A stretch of DNA of 43,090 bases, taken from NCBI GenBank assembly GCA_020345765.1, contig CP070770.1:2757665-2800754 (forward strand), read 5' to 3'. The notes under the pieces are model-generated. The model was not told where the DNA came from, made no database searches, and saw only the letters and a list, made by a program, of their open reading frames with translations. Made by a program: the position numbers and the translations under genes. The stretch's first letter is position 1, and every line of letters starts with the position of its first letter. Shown here piece after piece: positions 10,112 through 20,093 of the stretch. This stretch comes from Deltaproteobacteria bacterium. Its GTDB lineage: Bacteria; Desulfobacterota; G020345765.

Positions 10112-11174
10112 CTGGCCCCTTCTGGGAATAACTCTGGTTATTATTCTGATCGGGCTTCTTAACCTCTACAGTGCCTCGGCAAGCTTCCGGGGAGCCCCTA
10201 CGATTTTTCTAAAACAATGTTACTGGCTTCTGATAGGACTCTCCTTGATGCTGATTATCTGCATGTTTGACTACCGGATCTTCGAGCGTCTGGCCTATGC
10301 GATCTATATCATCTCGGTGCTTTTACTGATATTGGTCTTGGTAATGGGAGAAATCCGTCAAGGCGCCCAACGATGGCTGGAGATAGGAGGATTCTCTCTG
10401 CAACCCTCCGAGTTGGTTAAACTCTCTTTAGTGCTGGCACTAGCCAAGTATTTTCAGGACAACTGGCTTCCCGACGGGTTTCGCCTCCGGGAGCTGATAT
10501 TTCCCTTTTTATTGATGGGTATCCCTGCTTTTCTTATTATCCTTCAGCCTGATCTGGGAAGTGCAGTTTTGCTTTTGTTTATAGCTTTCTCCCTCCTGCT
10601 TTTTGCCCGGATTAAGCTGCGCTCGCTCGCAAACCTTGCCGGGTCAGGCCTGATGGTCCTCCCCGTTTTCTGGTTTTTTCTCAAGGATTACCAGCGCCGC
10701 AGGCTTCTGAGCTTCTTAGACCCGGATCGTGATCCCTTGGGTTCAGGTTATCATCTTATCCAATCGAAAATCGCCGTAGGGTCAGGGGAGTTTTTGGGAA
10801 AGAGATTTCTTCAGGGAACCCAGACCCAGCTTCACTTCCTTCCGGAGCAACATACTGATTTTGTCTTCTCCGTCTGGGCCGAGGAGTGGGGATTTCTGGG
10901 CTCGGTGATAGTCCTCTCTCTCTATCTCTTTTTAATCCTCTGGGGCTTAAGTATCGCCAGCCGCTCCAAGGATCGTTTCGGGGCTATCCTTGCAGTAGGT
11001 ATCTCGGCAATCCTCTTTTGTCATGTGGCGGTTAACATCGGGATGGTGGTGGGTTTTCTGCCGGTGGTAGGAGTCACCCTGCCTCTGATGAGCTACGGGG
11101 GGTCTTCCCTGATAATAACCTTGATCGGGGTCGGTCTGTTGCTTAATATCAGTATGCGTCGGTATATGTTTTAA
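10080..11174 (+). CDS. rodA: Peptidoglycan glycosyltransferase RodA (SEDS family)
   Basis: 364 residues from the ATG at 10080 (MLDRRLAQNFDWPLL). A longer frame back to 9999 is rejected because it would overlap mrdA by 113 bases and adds a Pro/Ser-rich stretch unlike RodA. About ten membrane helices. SEDS landmarks: GAQRWLEIGGFSLQPSELVKL, IILQPDLGSA, the large loop with DPDRDPLGSGYHLIQSKIAVGSG (contains the catalytic Asp region), HTDFVFSVWAEEWGF and LMSYGGSS near the C-terminus. Last gene of the rod operon; a 54-nt palindromic repeat begins three bases after its stop. Confidence 0.97.
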   Translation: MLDRRLAQNFDWPLLGITLVIILIGLLNLYSASASFRGAPTIFLKQCYWLLIGLSLMLIICMFDYRIFERLAYAIYIISVLLLILVLVMGEIRQGAQRWLEIGGFSLQPSELVKLSLVLALAKYFQDNWLPDGFRLRELIFPFLLMGIPAFLIILQPDLGSAVLLLFIAFSLLLFARIKLRSLANLAGSGLMVLPVFWFFLKDYQRRRLLSFLDPDRDPLGSGYHLIQSKIAVGSGEFLGKRFLQGTQTQLHFLPEQHTDFVFSVWAEEWGFLGSVIVLSLYLFLILWGLSIASRSKDRFGAILAVGISAILFCHVAVNIGMVVGFLPVVGVTLPLMSYGGSSLIITLIGVGLLLNISMRRYMF

Positions 11175-11176
11175 TT

Positions 11177-11230
11177 CAGGGAATGGCATCCTACTTCGTC
11201 CCGCGTGAACGCGGGACTTCGTAGGACAGG
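11177..11230. repeat. 54-nt palindromic repeat, copy A
   Basis: Begins CAGGGAATGGCATCC three bases after the rodA stop. Arms TCCTAC-TTC-GTCCCGCGT and ACGCGGGAC-TTC-GTAGGA fold around a two-base GA turn, with a symmetric three-base internal mismatch. A second copy lies inverted at 42546-42599 with only three differences. No T-run follows, so if it ends transcription it is not a classic intrinsic terminator. Confidence 0.85.
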
Positions 11231-11286
11231 GAGATAAATCCTGAGTTCTGAATCCTGAATTCTATCTATTAATTAATATTTGATAT

Positions 11287-13980
11287 TTATTTGGGATTTG
11301 TTTTTTTGGGTCTTATCACGGTCAGGGCATACCGGTCAAGCTGAATATACTTCTTTGCTACCAGGAGGACGTCTTCAGCACTTACCTCCAGGATTCTCGC
11401 AGGATACTTTTGGTAGTAGTCCCAGCCTAAGCCATAGCGTTCGTTGAAGGCTAACTCCGTGGCTAAGGCAGAGTTTCTTTGGAGCCCGATCTCATAAGTT
11501 CCCACCAGATAGTTCTTCGCCCTTTCCAGTTCCTCCGTGGTGATTTTATCTTCTCGGAGCCTATTCAGTTCCCTCTTTATCCCGGAGATAGCCTGGTCCA
11601 GCTTTTCCGGGTGGCAGGCAATATATGTCCCCAGGTAGCCCGGCTCCAGTCCCTCCAAGGAGAAGGAAAACACTACATAAGCCAGGCTCTCTTTGTCCCG
11701 GAGTTCTAGGAACAGACGTCCCCCCTGACCAGACAGGACGGTATTCAAGATCTCGAGAGGATAGCGGTCATCGCTGTCGAGGGTGGTACCCAGAAAGCCC
11801 AGGATTATATGAGCCTGCTCTTTTTCCAGATACTTAACCGAGCTCCTTATTTTCTTCAAGGGCAAGGGTAGGGGAAGTTCCGGAGGGGAGAAATGATTTC
11901 CCCGGAAATCCTGGAAGTACCTTGACACCTTTTTCTCCGCTTCCTCGGCCTTGATGTCGCCCACTATCACCAGAACCAGGTTCTCCGGGACCGCTGAGCT
12001 TTGATAAAAATCGATTAGATCAGCACGCTCTATCCTTTCAATGGAATCCTTTGTTCCCAGGGGTGTCATTCGGTAGGGATGCCGGGTATAAAGGGTCTGG
12101 GCAAACAGATCGAAGGTAAGGTGGGCAAGATCGTCTTCTCGATTCTTGATGGCAGCCAGGATATCTTTTTTCTTTTTTCCCAGCTCAACCTTGTCGAAGG
12201 CCGGGTTGAGAATAATATCGGTAAACAGCTCCAGTCCCGAATCAAAGAATCTTGAAAGGAAGAGAGCGGAAATACCGAAGCTGTTACGCCCGGAAAAACC
12301 ATCGATTCTGCCCGCTATCCGGTCAATCTGCTCCGCGATCTCTCGGGCACTGCGTGATTTTGTGCCCGTGGTCAGCATCTCGGCAATGAAATTATAAATA
12401 CCGTTGTGCGTTTCGTCCTCAAAGCGCAGCCCTCCCAAGAAAACAGCTCGCAGGGCCACAATCGGGCTGGTATGGCTTTCTTTGATCAGTAAAGTCATTC
12501 CGTTGTTGAGCAAGGTTTTGGTAACCCCGGCTTCCTCGGTTTTTGTAATTCCTTTGGATTCGGACTGAATTGAGTGGTTTCGGTGTTGTTTTTCCCCTCC
12601 GGTGTCGGATTGGACTTCTTTGACCAAGGAGACGATCTTATTCTTATCAAGTGGAGGTCCATCCTCGGGAAGCAAAAGCCCGATCGAGAGGTTCGAGTTA
12701 TTAAGGTATTTCCTGGCCACCTTTCTGAGTTCCTCGGAAGATACCCCTCGTACCCCTTTAAGGTATCTTTCCTTGAAAGAGATATCCCCGGCGACGATTT
12801 CGAAGAATCCGAGTTGTCGGGCCTGACCCTGGGCAGTCTCTCCTTGATAGATAAAGTGGCTTTCAAGGTTTGTCTTAGCCTTCTCTAACTCCGGGGAGGG
12901 GATCCTGTCGTATTTAAGGCGATAGATCGTGGTAATTATCTGGGTTAGTGCTTTTTCTACTTGTTCCCTCTCCAGGGTGCTTGAAATCAGGAGAAGTCCC
13001 GGGTCTTTCGGGGTATAGGCATAAGCGAAGATAGAGTTAACCAGTTCCCTCTCTGCCTTGATTTCTTGATAAAGGCGGGAACTTTCGCCTTCCCCCAATA
13101 GGGTAGAGATCACATCGATAGCGTATAAGTCCTCTCCGGAAATACTGGGAATATGGAAGGCTAAATCAAGGTAACATTCCTTCACATTATCCTGAAGAAT
13201 GGTGATGCGAAGTTCGTCCTGATCCGGTTCTGAGGTTCGACTGGGTCGAGTTGCTTCCACCGGAGAAAGACCAGGCCAGTTCTGAAAGGCTCCTTTGACC
13301 TTTGGAAGAATCTCAGCGGTACTGAAATCTCCGGCAATAATCAGGTAGGTGTTTTCGGGCATATACCAGTTTTTATAAAACTCCCAGACTTCCTTCCGGT
13401 TTAAGCTCACAACTGTTTTCTGGTATCCGATAATTGGTCTCCCGTAAGGATGACGTTGATAGGAGAGGGCGAAAAGTGTCCGGCTCAACTTGCTCTCCGG
13501 GATATCTTCTGCCCTTCTTATCTCCTCCAGAACCACTTCTTTCTCCTTCTTCAGTTCTTTTGGGTCAAAAGTAGGGTGCTGGAGGGCATCGGCAATGACA
13601 TTGAGACCGGTCTCAATGTATCTGCTGGCAATGACTATATGGTATACGGTCTGATCAAAGGAAGTATAGGCATTAATCTCACCCCCCTTGCCTTCGATCT
13701 CCTGGGCGATCTCACCTAACCCTCGACTTTTAGTCCCTTTGAAGAGCATATGTTCAATCAGGTGGGAGATGCCGGCAAGTTTTTCGGGCTCGTCGGCACT
13801 CCCTGCCTTCACCCAGGCCTGAAGGGCAACTACCGGTGCCGAGTGTTCTTCTAGCAGAAGCAGGGTTAAGCCATTGTCGAGGATAAATCGGCGGGGAGCC
13901 GGTGGACTTGGTGAGTCCTGCAGACAGCCAACGAGCAAGCTCAGTCCGATGAGAATGAGTAGGGTTGTCTTTGTTATCAT
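11287..13980 (-). CDS. Two-domain M16 zinc peptidase lipoprotein (second half inactive)
   Basis: 897 residues. Signal peptide with lipobox LLVGC (lipid Cys19), so it is probably anchored in the outer or inner membrane facing the periplasm. The first M16 unit (about 30-450) has the inverted zinc motif H73-LIE-H77 and the distal glutamate in KEVVLEEIRRAED (E153). The second unit (about 480-890) starts with the same NGMTLLIKESHTSPIVAL pattern but has NFIAE where HxxEH should be, so it cannot bind zinc; it keeps the R...Y substrate-binding pair (RDKESLAYVV). Such halves usually form one closed chamber that degrades short peptides. The gene stands alone, leftward, between the rod operon and the tRNA-Leu/tig operon. 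Confidence 0.9.
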   Translation of the reverse strand: MITKTTLLILIGLSLLVGCLQDSPSPPAPRRFILDNGLTLLLLEEHSAPVVALQAWVKAGSADEPEKLAGISHLIEHMLFKGTKSRGLGEIAQEIEGKGGEINAYTSFDQTVYHIVIASRYIETGLNVIADALQHPTFDPKELKKEKEVVLEEIRRAEDIPESKLSRTLFALSYQRHPYGRPIIGYQKTVVSLNRKEVWEFYKNWYMPENTYLIIAGDFSTAEILPKVKGAFQNWPGLSPVEATRPSRTSEPDQDELRITILQDNVKECYLDLAFHIPSISGEDLYAIDVISTLLGEGESSRLYQEIKAERELVNSIFAYAYTPKDPGLLLISSTLEREQVEKALTQIITTIYRLKYDRIPSPELEKAKTNLESHFIYQGETAQGQARQLGFFEIVAGDISFKERYLKGVRGVSSEELRKVARKYLNNSNLSIGLLLPEDGPPLDKNKIVSLVKEVQSDTGGEKQHRNHSIQSESKGITKTEEAGVTKTLLNNGMTLLIKESHTSPIVALRAVFLGGLRFEDETHNGIYNFIAEMLTTGTKSRSAREIAEQIDRIAGRIDGFSGRNSFGISALFLSRFFDSGLELFTDIILNPAFDKVELGKKKKDILAAIKNREDDLAHLTFDLFAQTLYTRHPYRMTPLGTKDSIERIERADLIDFYQSSAVPENLVLVIVGDIKAEEAEKKVSRYFQDFRGNHFSPPELPLPLPLKKIRSSVKYLEKEQAHIILGFLGTTLDSDDRYPLEILNTVLSGQGGRLFLELRDKESLAYVVFSFSLEGLEPGYLGTYIACHPEKLDQAISGIKRELNRLREDKITTEELERAKNYLVGTYEIGLQRNSALATELAFNERYGLGWDYYQKYPARILEVSAEDVLLVAKKYIQLDRYALTVIRPKKTNPK

Positions 13981-14068
13981 TTTTTCCCCGCTTAGTCCTA
14001 TTCTTTGGTTTTTAAACTGCCATGTTTGTATTGGGCTGTCAAGTAAAATTCATTGGGGAAATTTTCAG

Positions 14069-14097
14069 TTGACAAATCCTTGAATTATTGTTACATT
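14069..14097 (+). promoter_or_regulatory. Promoter of tRNA-Leu and probably of tig-clpP-clpX-lon
   Basis: Perfect TTGACA (14069-14074), 17-base spacer, TACATT (14092-14097). The start point would fall three or four bases before the mature tRNA 5' end at 14107. No terminator is visible between the tRNA and tig, so the protein-quality genes may depend on this promoter. Confidence 0.6.
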
Positions 14098-14106
14098 TTA
14101 ATTATA

Positions 14107-14186
<80 letters not shown>

Positions 14187-14213
14187 TATATAAATTTAGC
14201 TGGTGAATCCCTC

Positions 14214-14230
14214 ACGGTATTTGATACCGT
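14214..14230 (+). promoter_or_regulatory. Hairpin immediately before the tig start codon
   Basis: ACGGTAT (14214-14220) and ATACCGT (14224-14230) form a perfect seven-pair stem with a TTG loop that ends one base before the tig ATG (14232). It occupies the place where a ribosome binding site should be; no Shine-Dalgarno sequence is visible. It may control tig translation or be a processing site after the tRNA. Confidence 0.5.
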
Positions 14231-14231
14231 A

Positions 14232-15521
14232 ATGAAATTTAGGATCGAAGACCTATCGCCCGTTTCCAAACGGATCGAGATAGAGATTCCTCCGGATCAG
14301 GTCGATAGTGAAATTGATGCTACCTATTGTTCCCTAGCAAAGAGAGTTAAGGTAAAGGGATTCCGGCCGGGCAAGGTTCCGAGAAATATCTTGGAGCAAT
14401 ACTACGGGAGTGCCGTGCAAGAAGAGGTGCTCTCCAAGTTGGTTAATGATTCGTACCAGAAGGCTATTGATGAAGGTAAAGTAGTTCCTATCTCCCGTCC
14501 GGTCCTCAATAATAATGGTAGGATAGAAAGGGGTAAGGAATTTAGGTTTTCGGCAACCGTGGAGGTGGAACCTCGGATTGAGCCCCGTGATTATCTGGAG
14601 CTGAAAATTGAAAGCCAGAAGGTTAACATTTCCCCGGAGCAAGTTAAGCAGGCCCTGGCCGAGCTTCAGAATCATCATGCCCAGTTCCAGCAAATATCGG
14701 AGAAACGTCCACTGAGAAGGGGTGATTTTGCCTTGGTCGATTTTCAGGGCTTTCTTGATGATGTGCCCCAGGAAGATGAGAAGGGAGAGGATTATATTAT
14801 CGAGATAGACACCGGTCCCTCATCCTCGATATTTGGTGATTCGTTGATCGGTATGAATGTCGGTGAAGAAAGGGAAATTAATGTTACCCATCTTCAGGAT
14901 CACCCAAAGAAGAAGATAGCCGGGAAAGAAATGAAGTATCAGGTCAAGCTTAAGGAGATCAAGGAAAAGATTCTTCCGAAGCTGGACGACGAATTTGCCA
15001 AGGATTTGGGGAAATTTGAGAGCCTGGAGGAGTTGGAGAAAGAGCTTCACCGCCAATTGGAATCGCAAGAAGAGGCCCGGGTAAAAGATGATTTGAAGGA
15101 GAAGATAGTCAGCCAGATTATTGCCAACAATCCTGTGGAGATTCCTCCTTCTCTGGTAGAGGCTCAGATCAATTTCTTGATTGCCCAGAGGCAACGATTG
15201 CTGGAGATTCAGGGATTGGATCCCGGGCGAACAGATATTGGAGATCAAGAGCTAAGAGAGAAATTTCGCGAGACTGCAATCCGAAGGATTAAAGCAGGCC
15301 TGCTTATGGAGGCAATCGCCGATCAGGAGAAGATTGAAGTGAATGAACAGGATATTACTGACCGTTTGGAGGGGATTGCCCTGAGGGAAAAGAGGAGAGT
15401 AGAAGAAATAAGGGAATACTATCGAAAGCAAGGGCTACTGGAATCGCTTAGAGCTCAGATAAAGGAAGAAAAAACTCTCGATTACCTGATCAGCAAAGCC
15501 GAGCTAAAGGAATTAGCTTAA
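14232..15521 (+). CDS. tig: Trigger factor, ribosome-associated chaperone and prolyl isomerase
   Basis: 429 residues, standard length. Starts MKFRIEDLSPVSKRIEIEIP. A longer reading frame back to 14088 exists but its first part is the translated tRNA-Leu gene and is not real. Domains: N-terminal ribosome-binding domain (about 1-145) with the signature VKGFRPGKVPRNILEQ that docks on L23; FKBP-like isomerase domain (about 150-240: RRGDFALVDFQGFLDD, LIGMNVGEEREI); then the long helical C-terminal chaperone arms. First protein gene of tig-clpP-clpX-lon, a grouping that is widely conserved. Confidence 0.96.
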   Translation: MKFRIEDLSPVSKRIEIEIPPDQVDSEIDATYCSLAKRVKVKGFRPGKVPRNILEQYYGSAVQEEVLSKLVNDSYQKAIDEGKVVPISRPVLNNNGRIERGKEFRFSATVEVEPRIEPRDYLELKIESQKVNISPEQVKQALAELQNHHAQFQQISEKRPLRRGDFALVDFQGFLDDVPQEDEKGEDYIIEIDTGPSSSIFGDSLIGMNVGEEREINVTHLQDHPKKKIAGKEMKYQVKLKEIKEKILPKLDDEFAKDLGKFESLEELEKELHRQLESQEEARVKDDLKEKIVSQIIANNPVEIPPSLVEAQINFLIAQRQRLLEIQGLDPGRTDIGDQELREKFRETAIRRIKAGLLMEAIADQEKIEVNEQDITDRLEGIALREKRRVEEIREYYRKQGLLESLRAQIKEEKTLDYLISKAELKELA

Positions 15522-15547
15522 AAACGAGGAAACAATAGGAAGGCAAA

Positions 15548-16168
15548 ATGACTTTGATTCCGATGGTGGTTGAGCAATCTCAGCGGGGAGAGCGGGCCTA
15601 CGATATCTATTCCCGGCTGCTGAAAGAAAGGATTGTCTTCATCGGCACTTCCATTAATGACGAGATTGCTAATCTGATTATTGCCCAGATGCTTTATTTG
15701 GAGGCAGAGGATCCGGATAAAGATATTAATTTATATATCAATACTCCGGGAGGCTGGGTTCCTGCCGGGCTGGCAATATATGATACCATGCAGTATATTA
15801 AACCGCAGATTTCTACCTTATGCATGGGACAGGCAGCGAGCATGGGGGCCTTACTGTTAACGGCGGGCAGTCCGGGCAAGAGATACTCTCTTCCGCATTC
15901 GAGGATTATGATCCACCAGCCGTACGGGGGGTTCCAGGGTCAGGCTTCCGATATCGCTATTCAGGCAAAGGAGATTCTCCGAATGAGGGAGGAGATCAAT
16001 AATATTTTTGTTAAGCACACTGGCCAACCTATGGCAAAGATTCAGGCTGATACCGATCGGGACTTCTATATGACGAGTGAAGAAGCGGTGAATTACGGTT
16101 TGATCGATGGCGTTGTTACCGTCCGCGAGACAACTAAGAAGGAAAAAGTTAAAGCGATAGGAGAATAA
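15548..16168 (+). CDS. clpP: ATP-dependent Clp protease proteolytic subunit ClpP
   Basis: 206 residues, serine peptidase of the two-ring ClpP chamber. Catalytic triad visible: S98 in [13 protein letters not shown]123 in [11 protein letters not shown]172 in TDRDFYMT. N-terminal [29 protein letters not shown] is the typical axial-loop start. The oxyanion-strand motif reads [10 protein letters not shown] instead of the common NSPGGSVTAG or NSPGGVITAG. AGGAAGG precedes the ATG. The clpX GTG follows its stop by two bases. Confidence 0.97.
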   Translation: MTLIPMVVEQSQRGERAYDIYSRLLKERIVFIGTSINDEIANLIIAQMLYLEAEDPDKDINLYINTPGGWVPAGLAIYDTMQYIKPQISTLCMGQAASMGALLLTAGSPGKRYSLPHSRIMIHQPYGGFQGQASDIAIQAKEILRMREEINNIFVKHTGQPMAKIQADTDRDFYMTSEEAVNYGLIDGVVTVRETTKKEKVKAIGE

Positions 16169-16170
16169 AA

Positions 16171-17418
16171 GTGGGCTCGAAGAAGATTGAAAATTCCAGC
16201 AATTTAAAGTGTTCTTTCTGCGGAAAGAATCAGAGGGAAGTAAAAAAGCTTATCGCCGGTCCAACGGTCTATATCTGTGACGAGTGCATCGAGCTCTGCA
16301 ACGATATTATTGCCGAGGAATACGAGAGGGAGGAAGCTTTTACGCGGAAGGCGCCTGTACCGGAGCCGGCTCAGATCAAGAACTTCTTGGAACAGTATGT
16401 CATCGGTCAGGAAAAGGCAAAGAAGATCCTTTCGGTAGCAGTTCATAATCACTATAAAAGGATCGAAACCAAGCTCTCCCTCGACGATGTGGAACTCCAG
16501 AAGAGCAATATTCTTCTGATCGGACCGACCGGGACCGGGAAGACCCTCTTGGCTCAGACTTTAGCACGGTTCCTGGACGTCCCTTTTACCATCGCCGATG
16601 CCACCAGCCTGACCGAGGCTGGTTATGTAGGAGAAGATGTGGAAAATATTATCCTGAATCTTCTCCAACATGCGGATTATGATGTGGAGAAGGCGGCGAA
16701 AGGGATAGTGTATATTGATGAGATTGATAAAATCTCCCGAAAGTCCGAGAATCCCTCTATTACCCGGGATGTTTCTGGGGAAGGAGTGCAACAGGCGCTC
16801 TTGAAGATCATTGAGGGGACAATTGCCAGTGTTCCTCCCCGGGGAGGGCGCAAGCATCCCCAGCAGGAATTTATTCAGATTGATACAACCAATATACTGT
16901 TTATCTGCGGAGGGGCTTTCGCCGGATTGGAAAAGATTATCGAGAAAAGGATCGGGTATCAGGGTTTGGGATTCACTGCCGAGATTAGGCAGAGGAAAGA
17001 GAAGAGTCTGGGAGATATACTCGTGGAGGTCCAGCCCGAGGATCTTTTACAATTCGGCTTGATCCCGGAGTTTATCGGAAGGATGCCGGTTATTGCCACC
17101 CTTAACGAACTGGGCGAGGAAATCCTAGTGGATATCCTGTGCAAACCCAAAAATGCTCTTATCAAACAGTATCAGAAACTGTTTGAGTTTGAACAGGTCA
17201 AGTTAAATTTTACCGAAGATTCTCTGGCGGCCGTAGCCCGGGAGGCAATTAAGCGCAAATCCGGGGCCCGGGGTTTAAGGTCAATTCTGGAAAATGTAAT
17301 GTTGGATCTGATGTATGAGTTACCATCCCAATCCAATATTAAAGAATGCGTAATCACCGGGGATGTAATTACCAGAAATAAAAGTCCGATAATCCTTTAC
17401 GAAAAAGAGTCAGCTTGA
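16171..17418 (+). CDS. clpX: ATP-dependent Clp protease ATPase subunit ClpX
   Basis: 415 residues, AAA+ unfoldase that feeds ClpP. GTG start two bases after the clpP stop. N-terminal zinc-binding domain with C14, C17, C36 and C39; Walker A GPTGTGKT (119-126); Walker [11 protein letters not shown]; pore loop GYVGEDVE near 158; sensor region [10 protein letters not shown] near the C-terminus. The tight junction with clpP means the two are made together. Confidence 0.97.
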   Translation: MGSKKIENSSNLKCSFCGKNQREVKKLIAGPTVYICDECIELCNDIIAEEYEREEAFTRKAPVPEPAQIKNFLEQYVIGQEKAKKILSVAVHNHYKRIETKLSLDDVELQKSNILLIGPTGTGKTLLAQTLARFLDVPFTIADATSLTEAGYVGEDVENIILNLLQHADYDVEKAAKGIVYIDEIDKISRKSENPSITRDVSGEGVQQALLKIIEGTIASVPPRGGRKHPQQEFIQIDTTNILFICGGAFAGLEKIIEKRIGYQGLGFTAEIRQRKEKSLGDILVEVQPEDLLQFGLIPEFIGRMPVIATLNELGEEILVDILCKPKNALIKQYQKLFEFEQVKLNFTEDSLAAVAREAIKRKSGARGLRSILENVMLDLMYELPSQSNIKECVITGDVITRNKSPIILYEKESA

Positions 17419-17474
17419 GATTGGCCTCAGGTAATGTTGCTGATAATGTGAACAAATGATTTAAGAGGAAGAAG

Positions 17475-19940
17475 ATGTTCTTTCGTGATGAGGATAACAA
17501 AAAGGGTAACATTGAATATCCTGCGTTTCCTGCCAAGGCTATCCCCTTGGTTCCCCTGCGGGATATTGTGGTTTTCCCCTATATGATTGTCCCTCTTTTC
17601 GTGGGGAGAGAAAAGTCGGTTGCCGCGCTTGAAGAGGCAATGAACAAGGAAAAAGATGTCTTTCTGGCAACCCAGAAGAAGGCCAGCACGGATGAGCCCA
17701 GCGAGGATGATATCTATCAATTCGGAGTTCTGGCGACGATTCTACAATTGCTCAGGCTTCCGGACGGGACCGTAAAGGTTATGGTAGAGGGGAAAAAGAG
17801 GGGGAAAATCACCCGATTCATTCCAAGCCAGCGTTTCTTTTTGGTTGAGTTCGAGGAGGTTGAGGAGAATAAAGTAGTTACGGTGGAGATCGAGGCCCTG
17901 ATCCGAAGCGCAACCTCTGTCTTCGAGAGCTTTGCCAAATTGAGTGCAAAGATTCCACCGGAGATGATGGTTTCGGTGTCTGGGATCGATGATCCCTCTC
18001 GTTTGGCTGACACCATTATCACCCACCTGAATTTAAGGTTGGAGGATAAGCAGGATATTCTGGAGACTATCGATCCCAGCGAAAGGTTAGAGAAGATTCT
18101 TAACTTCATGCAGGGAGAAATCGAGATTCTCCAGGTGGAAAAGAAGATCCGCACCCGGGTGAAGAAGCAGATGGAGAAAACCCAAAAAGAGTACTATCTT
18201 AATGAACAGATGCGGGCAATCCAGAAGGAGTTGGGAGAGAAAGACGAATTTAAGGGGGAGATTCAGGAACTGGAAGAGTTGATTAAAAAGAAGAAGATGT
18301 CACCGGAGGCTACTACCAAGATTAATAAGGAATTGAAAAAGCTTAAGATGATGTCTCCTATGTCGGCCGAGGCTACGGTCTCGCGCAACTATATTGACTG
18401 GCTGCTCTGCCTGCCTTGGTATGAGTATACCGAAGAGAAAATAGACATCGATGGGGCAGAGAAAATCTTGGAGGAGGATCACTACGGATTGAAGAAGGTC
18501 AAGGAGCGGATCCTGGAGTATCTGGCAGTTCGCCATCTGGTGGAGAAAATGAAAGGACCTATCCTCTGTTTTGTCGGGCCACCGGGAGTAGGGAAGACCT
18601 CTTTGGGTAAGTCGATTGCCCGGGCTACCGGAAGGAATTTTATCCGGATTTCCTTGGGAGGGGTAAGGGACGAGGCCGAGATCCGGGGACATCGAAGGAC
18701 TTACATCGGAGCCCTGCCCGGGAAGATAATCCAATCTTTGAAAAAAGCTGAGTCTAACAATCCGGTATTTCTATTAGACGAGGTTGACAAGATGAGTATG
18801 GATTTCCGGGGCGATCCTTCGGCGGCCCTGATGGAAGTGCTCGATCCCGAGCAAAATAACGCCTTCCAGGATCATTACTTGGATGTGGACTATGATCTCT
18901 CCCGGATCCTGTTTATTACTACCGCTAATTCCCTCCATCCCGTTCCCCCGGCATTACAGGATCGAATGGAGGTGATCCGGCTTCCCGGCTATACCGAATG
19001 GGAGAAGTTAAATATTGCCAAGAAGTATCTGATTCCCAAACAGAAGGAGGCCCACGGACTGGCGGACAAGAAATTGAGCTTTTCGGCCAACTCTATTTTA
19101 AAGATAATCCGCAACTATACCCGAGAAGCCGGAGTCCGGAATCTGGAGCGGGAGATTGCTAATATCTACCGGAAGGTGGCAAAGGAGATAGTCAGGTCTA
19201 AAGAGGAAAAAGAGATAAGAATAGGGGAAAAGGTTATTGAGAAATACCTGGGGGTTCGTAAATATCATTACGGAAAAGGGGAGGAGAAGGATAAAGTGGG
19301 ATTAACCACGGGCCTGGCCTGGACCGAGCAGGGGGGAGAACTTCTGATTACCGAAGTGGCAATAATGCCGGGTAAGGGGAAGCTCACCATTACCGGGAAG
19401 TTGGGTGAGGTAATGCAGGAATCGGCTCAAGCAGCAATGAGTTATGTCCGATCAAGGGCTAACGAGTTGGGGTTAGATAAGAATTTTTATCAGAAGATAG
19501 ATATCCACATCCACATCCCGGAGGGTGCAATTCCCAAGGATGGCCCTTCCGCGGGGATAACTATTGCTACCTCCATTACTTCGGCCTTGGCCAAGATTCC
19601 GGTCAAGAAGGATATTGCGATGACTGGAGAGATCACCCTGCGGGGAAGGGTATTGGTTATTGGTGGGCTGAAAGAAAAGATCCTGGCAGCCCATCGCGGT
19701 AATATCCCTGAGGTCTTGATTCCCAAGGAGAATGAGAAGGATCTCAAGGATATACCCGCCAATGTACTGAAAGATATAAAAGTTCATATGGTAGAGCATA
19801 TGGACGAGGTGTTGAAGCACGCTCTGGTATTAAAGGATCCCAATAGTCTTTTCAAGAAGGAAGAGGAAGAAAAAGAGAAGGAACAAGAATCAGGGTTATA
19901 TTCACCAGAGCAGCCGGTTTCAGATGTAGTTACTCATTGA
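17475..19940 (+). CDS. lon: ATP-dependent protease Lon (La)
   Basis: 821 residues, full-length LonA. N-terminal substrate domain (about 20-215: [23 protein letters not shown]), coiled coil, AAA+ domain with Walker A GPPGVGKT (368-375) and the FLLDEVDKM Walker B, then the protease domain with catalytic S692 in DGPSAG and K735 in GGLKEKIL. It degrades misfolded and regulatory proteins in the cytoplasm. The charged tail rich in Glu and Lys is normal. The gene lies 56 bases after clpX and 32 bases before tRNA-Val; no terminator is seen between lon and the tRNAs. Confidence 0.97.
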   Translation: MFFRDEDNKKGNIEYPAFPAKAIPLVPLRDIVVFPYMIVPLFVGREKSVAALEEAMNKEKDVFLATQKKASTDEPSEDDIYQFGVLATILQLLRLPDGTVKVMVEGKKRGKITRFIPSQRFFLVEFEEVEENKVVTVEIEALIRSATSVFESFAKLSAKIPPEMMVSVSGIDDPSRLADTIITHLNLRLEDKQDILETIDPSERLEKILNFMQGEIEILQVEKKIRTRVKKQMEKTQKEYYLNEQMRAIQKELGEKDEFKGEIQELEELIKKKKMSPEATTKINKELKKLKMMSPMSAEATVSRNYIDWLLCLPWYEYTEEKIDIDGAEKILEEDHYGLKKVKERILEYLAVRHLVEKMKGPILCFVGPPGVGKTSLGKSIARATGRNFIRISLGGVRDEAEIRGHRRTYIGALPGKIIQSLKKAESNNPVFLLDEVDKMSMDFRGDPSAALMEVLDPEQNNAFQDHYLDVDYDLSRILFITTANSLHPVPPALQDRMEVIRLPGYTEWEKLNIAKKYLIPKQKEAHGLADKKLSFSANSILKIIRNYTREAGVRNLEREIANIYRKVAKEIVRSKEEKEIRIGEKVIEKYLGVRKYHYGKGEEKDKVGLTTGLAWTEQGGELLITEVAIMPGKGKLTITGKLGEVMQESAQAAMSYVRSRANELGLDKNFYQKIDIHIHIPEGAIPKDGPSAGITIATSITSALAKIPVKKDIAMTGEITLRGRVLVIGGLKEKILAAHRGNIPEVLIPKENEKDLKDIPANVLKDIKVHMVEHMDEVLKHALVLKDPNSLFKKEEEEKEKEQESGLYSPEQPVSDVVTH

Positions 19941-19972
19941 ACAGGCTTTCCTTTTTTGTTAATGTATTAAAC

Positions 19973-20048
19973 GGGCGGGTAGCTCAGTTGGGAGAGCGTC
20001 GGCCCTACAAGCCGAAGGTCACAGGTTCAAGCCCTGTTCCGCCTACCA
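19973..20048 (+). tRNA. tRNA-Val (anticodon TAC) with C at position 33
   Basis: 76 bases with CCA encoded. Acceptor GGGCGGG/TCCGCCT, D arm GCTC...GAGC, anticodon stem TCGGC/GCCGA, T arm ACAGG-TTCAAGC-CCTGT. The anticodon loop reads CCTACAA, so anticodon TAC is preceded by C where almost every elongator tRNA has U33. All stems are otherwise sound. Confidence 0.9.
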
Positions 20049-20062
20049 GGGAATAAATAGAT

Positions 20063-20085
20063 AGGCCAGCAGTGGGCGCTGGTCT
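20063..20085 (+). other. Hairpin between tRNA-Val and tRNA-Asp
   Basis: AGGCCAGC (20063-20070) pairs with GCTGGTCT (20078-20085) with one G.T pair and a seven-base loop, followed by AATTTTTA. It could be a weak terminator or a tRNA-processing hairpin. Confidence 0.4.
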
Positions 20086-20093
20086 AATTTTTA

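Noticed and set aside
15548-16168. ClpP as an inactive paralogue because of its unusual GGWVPAG motif
   Set aside because: The catalytic Ser, His and Asp are all in place and clpX follows directly; this strand position varies among ClpPs.
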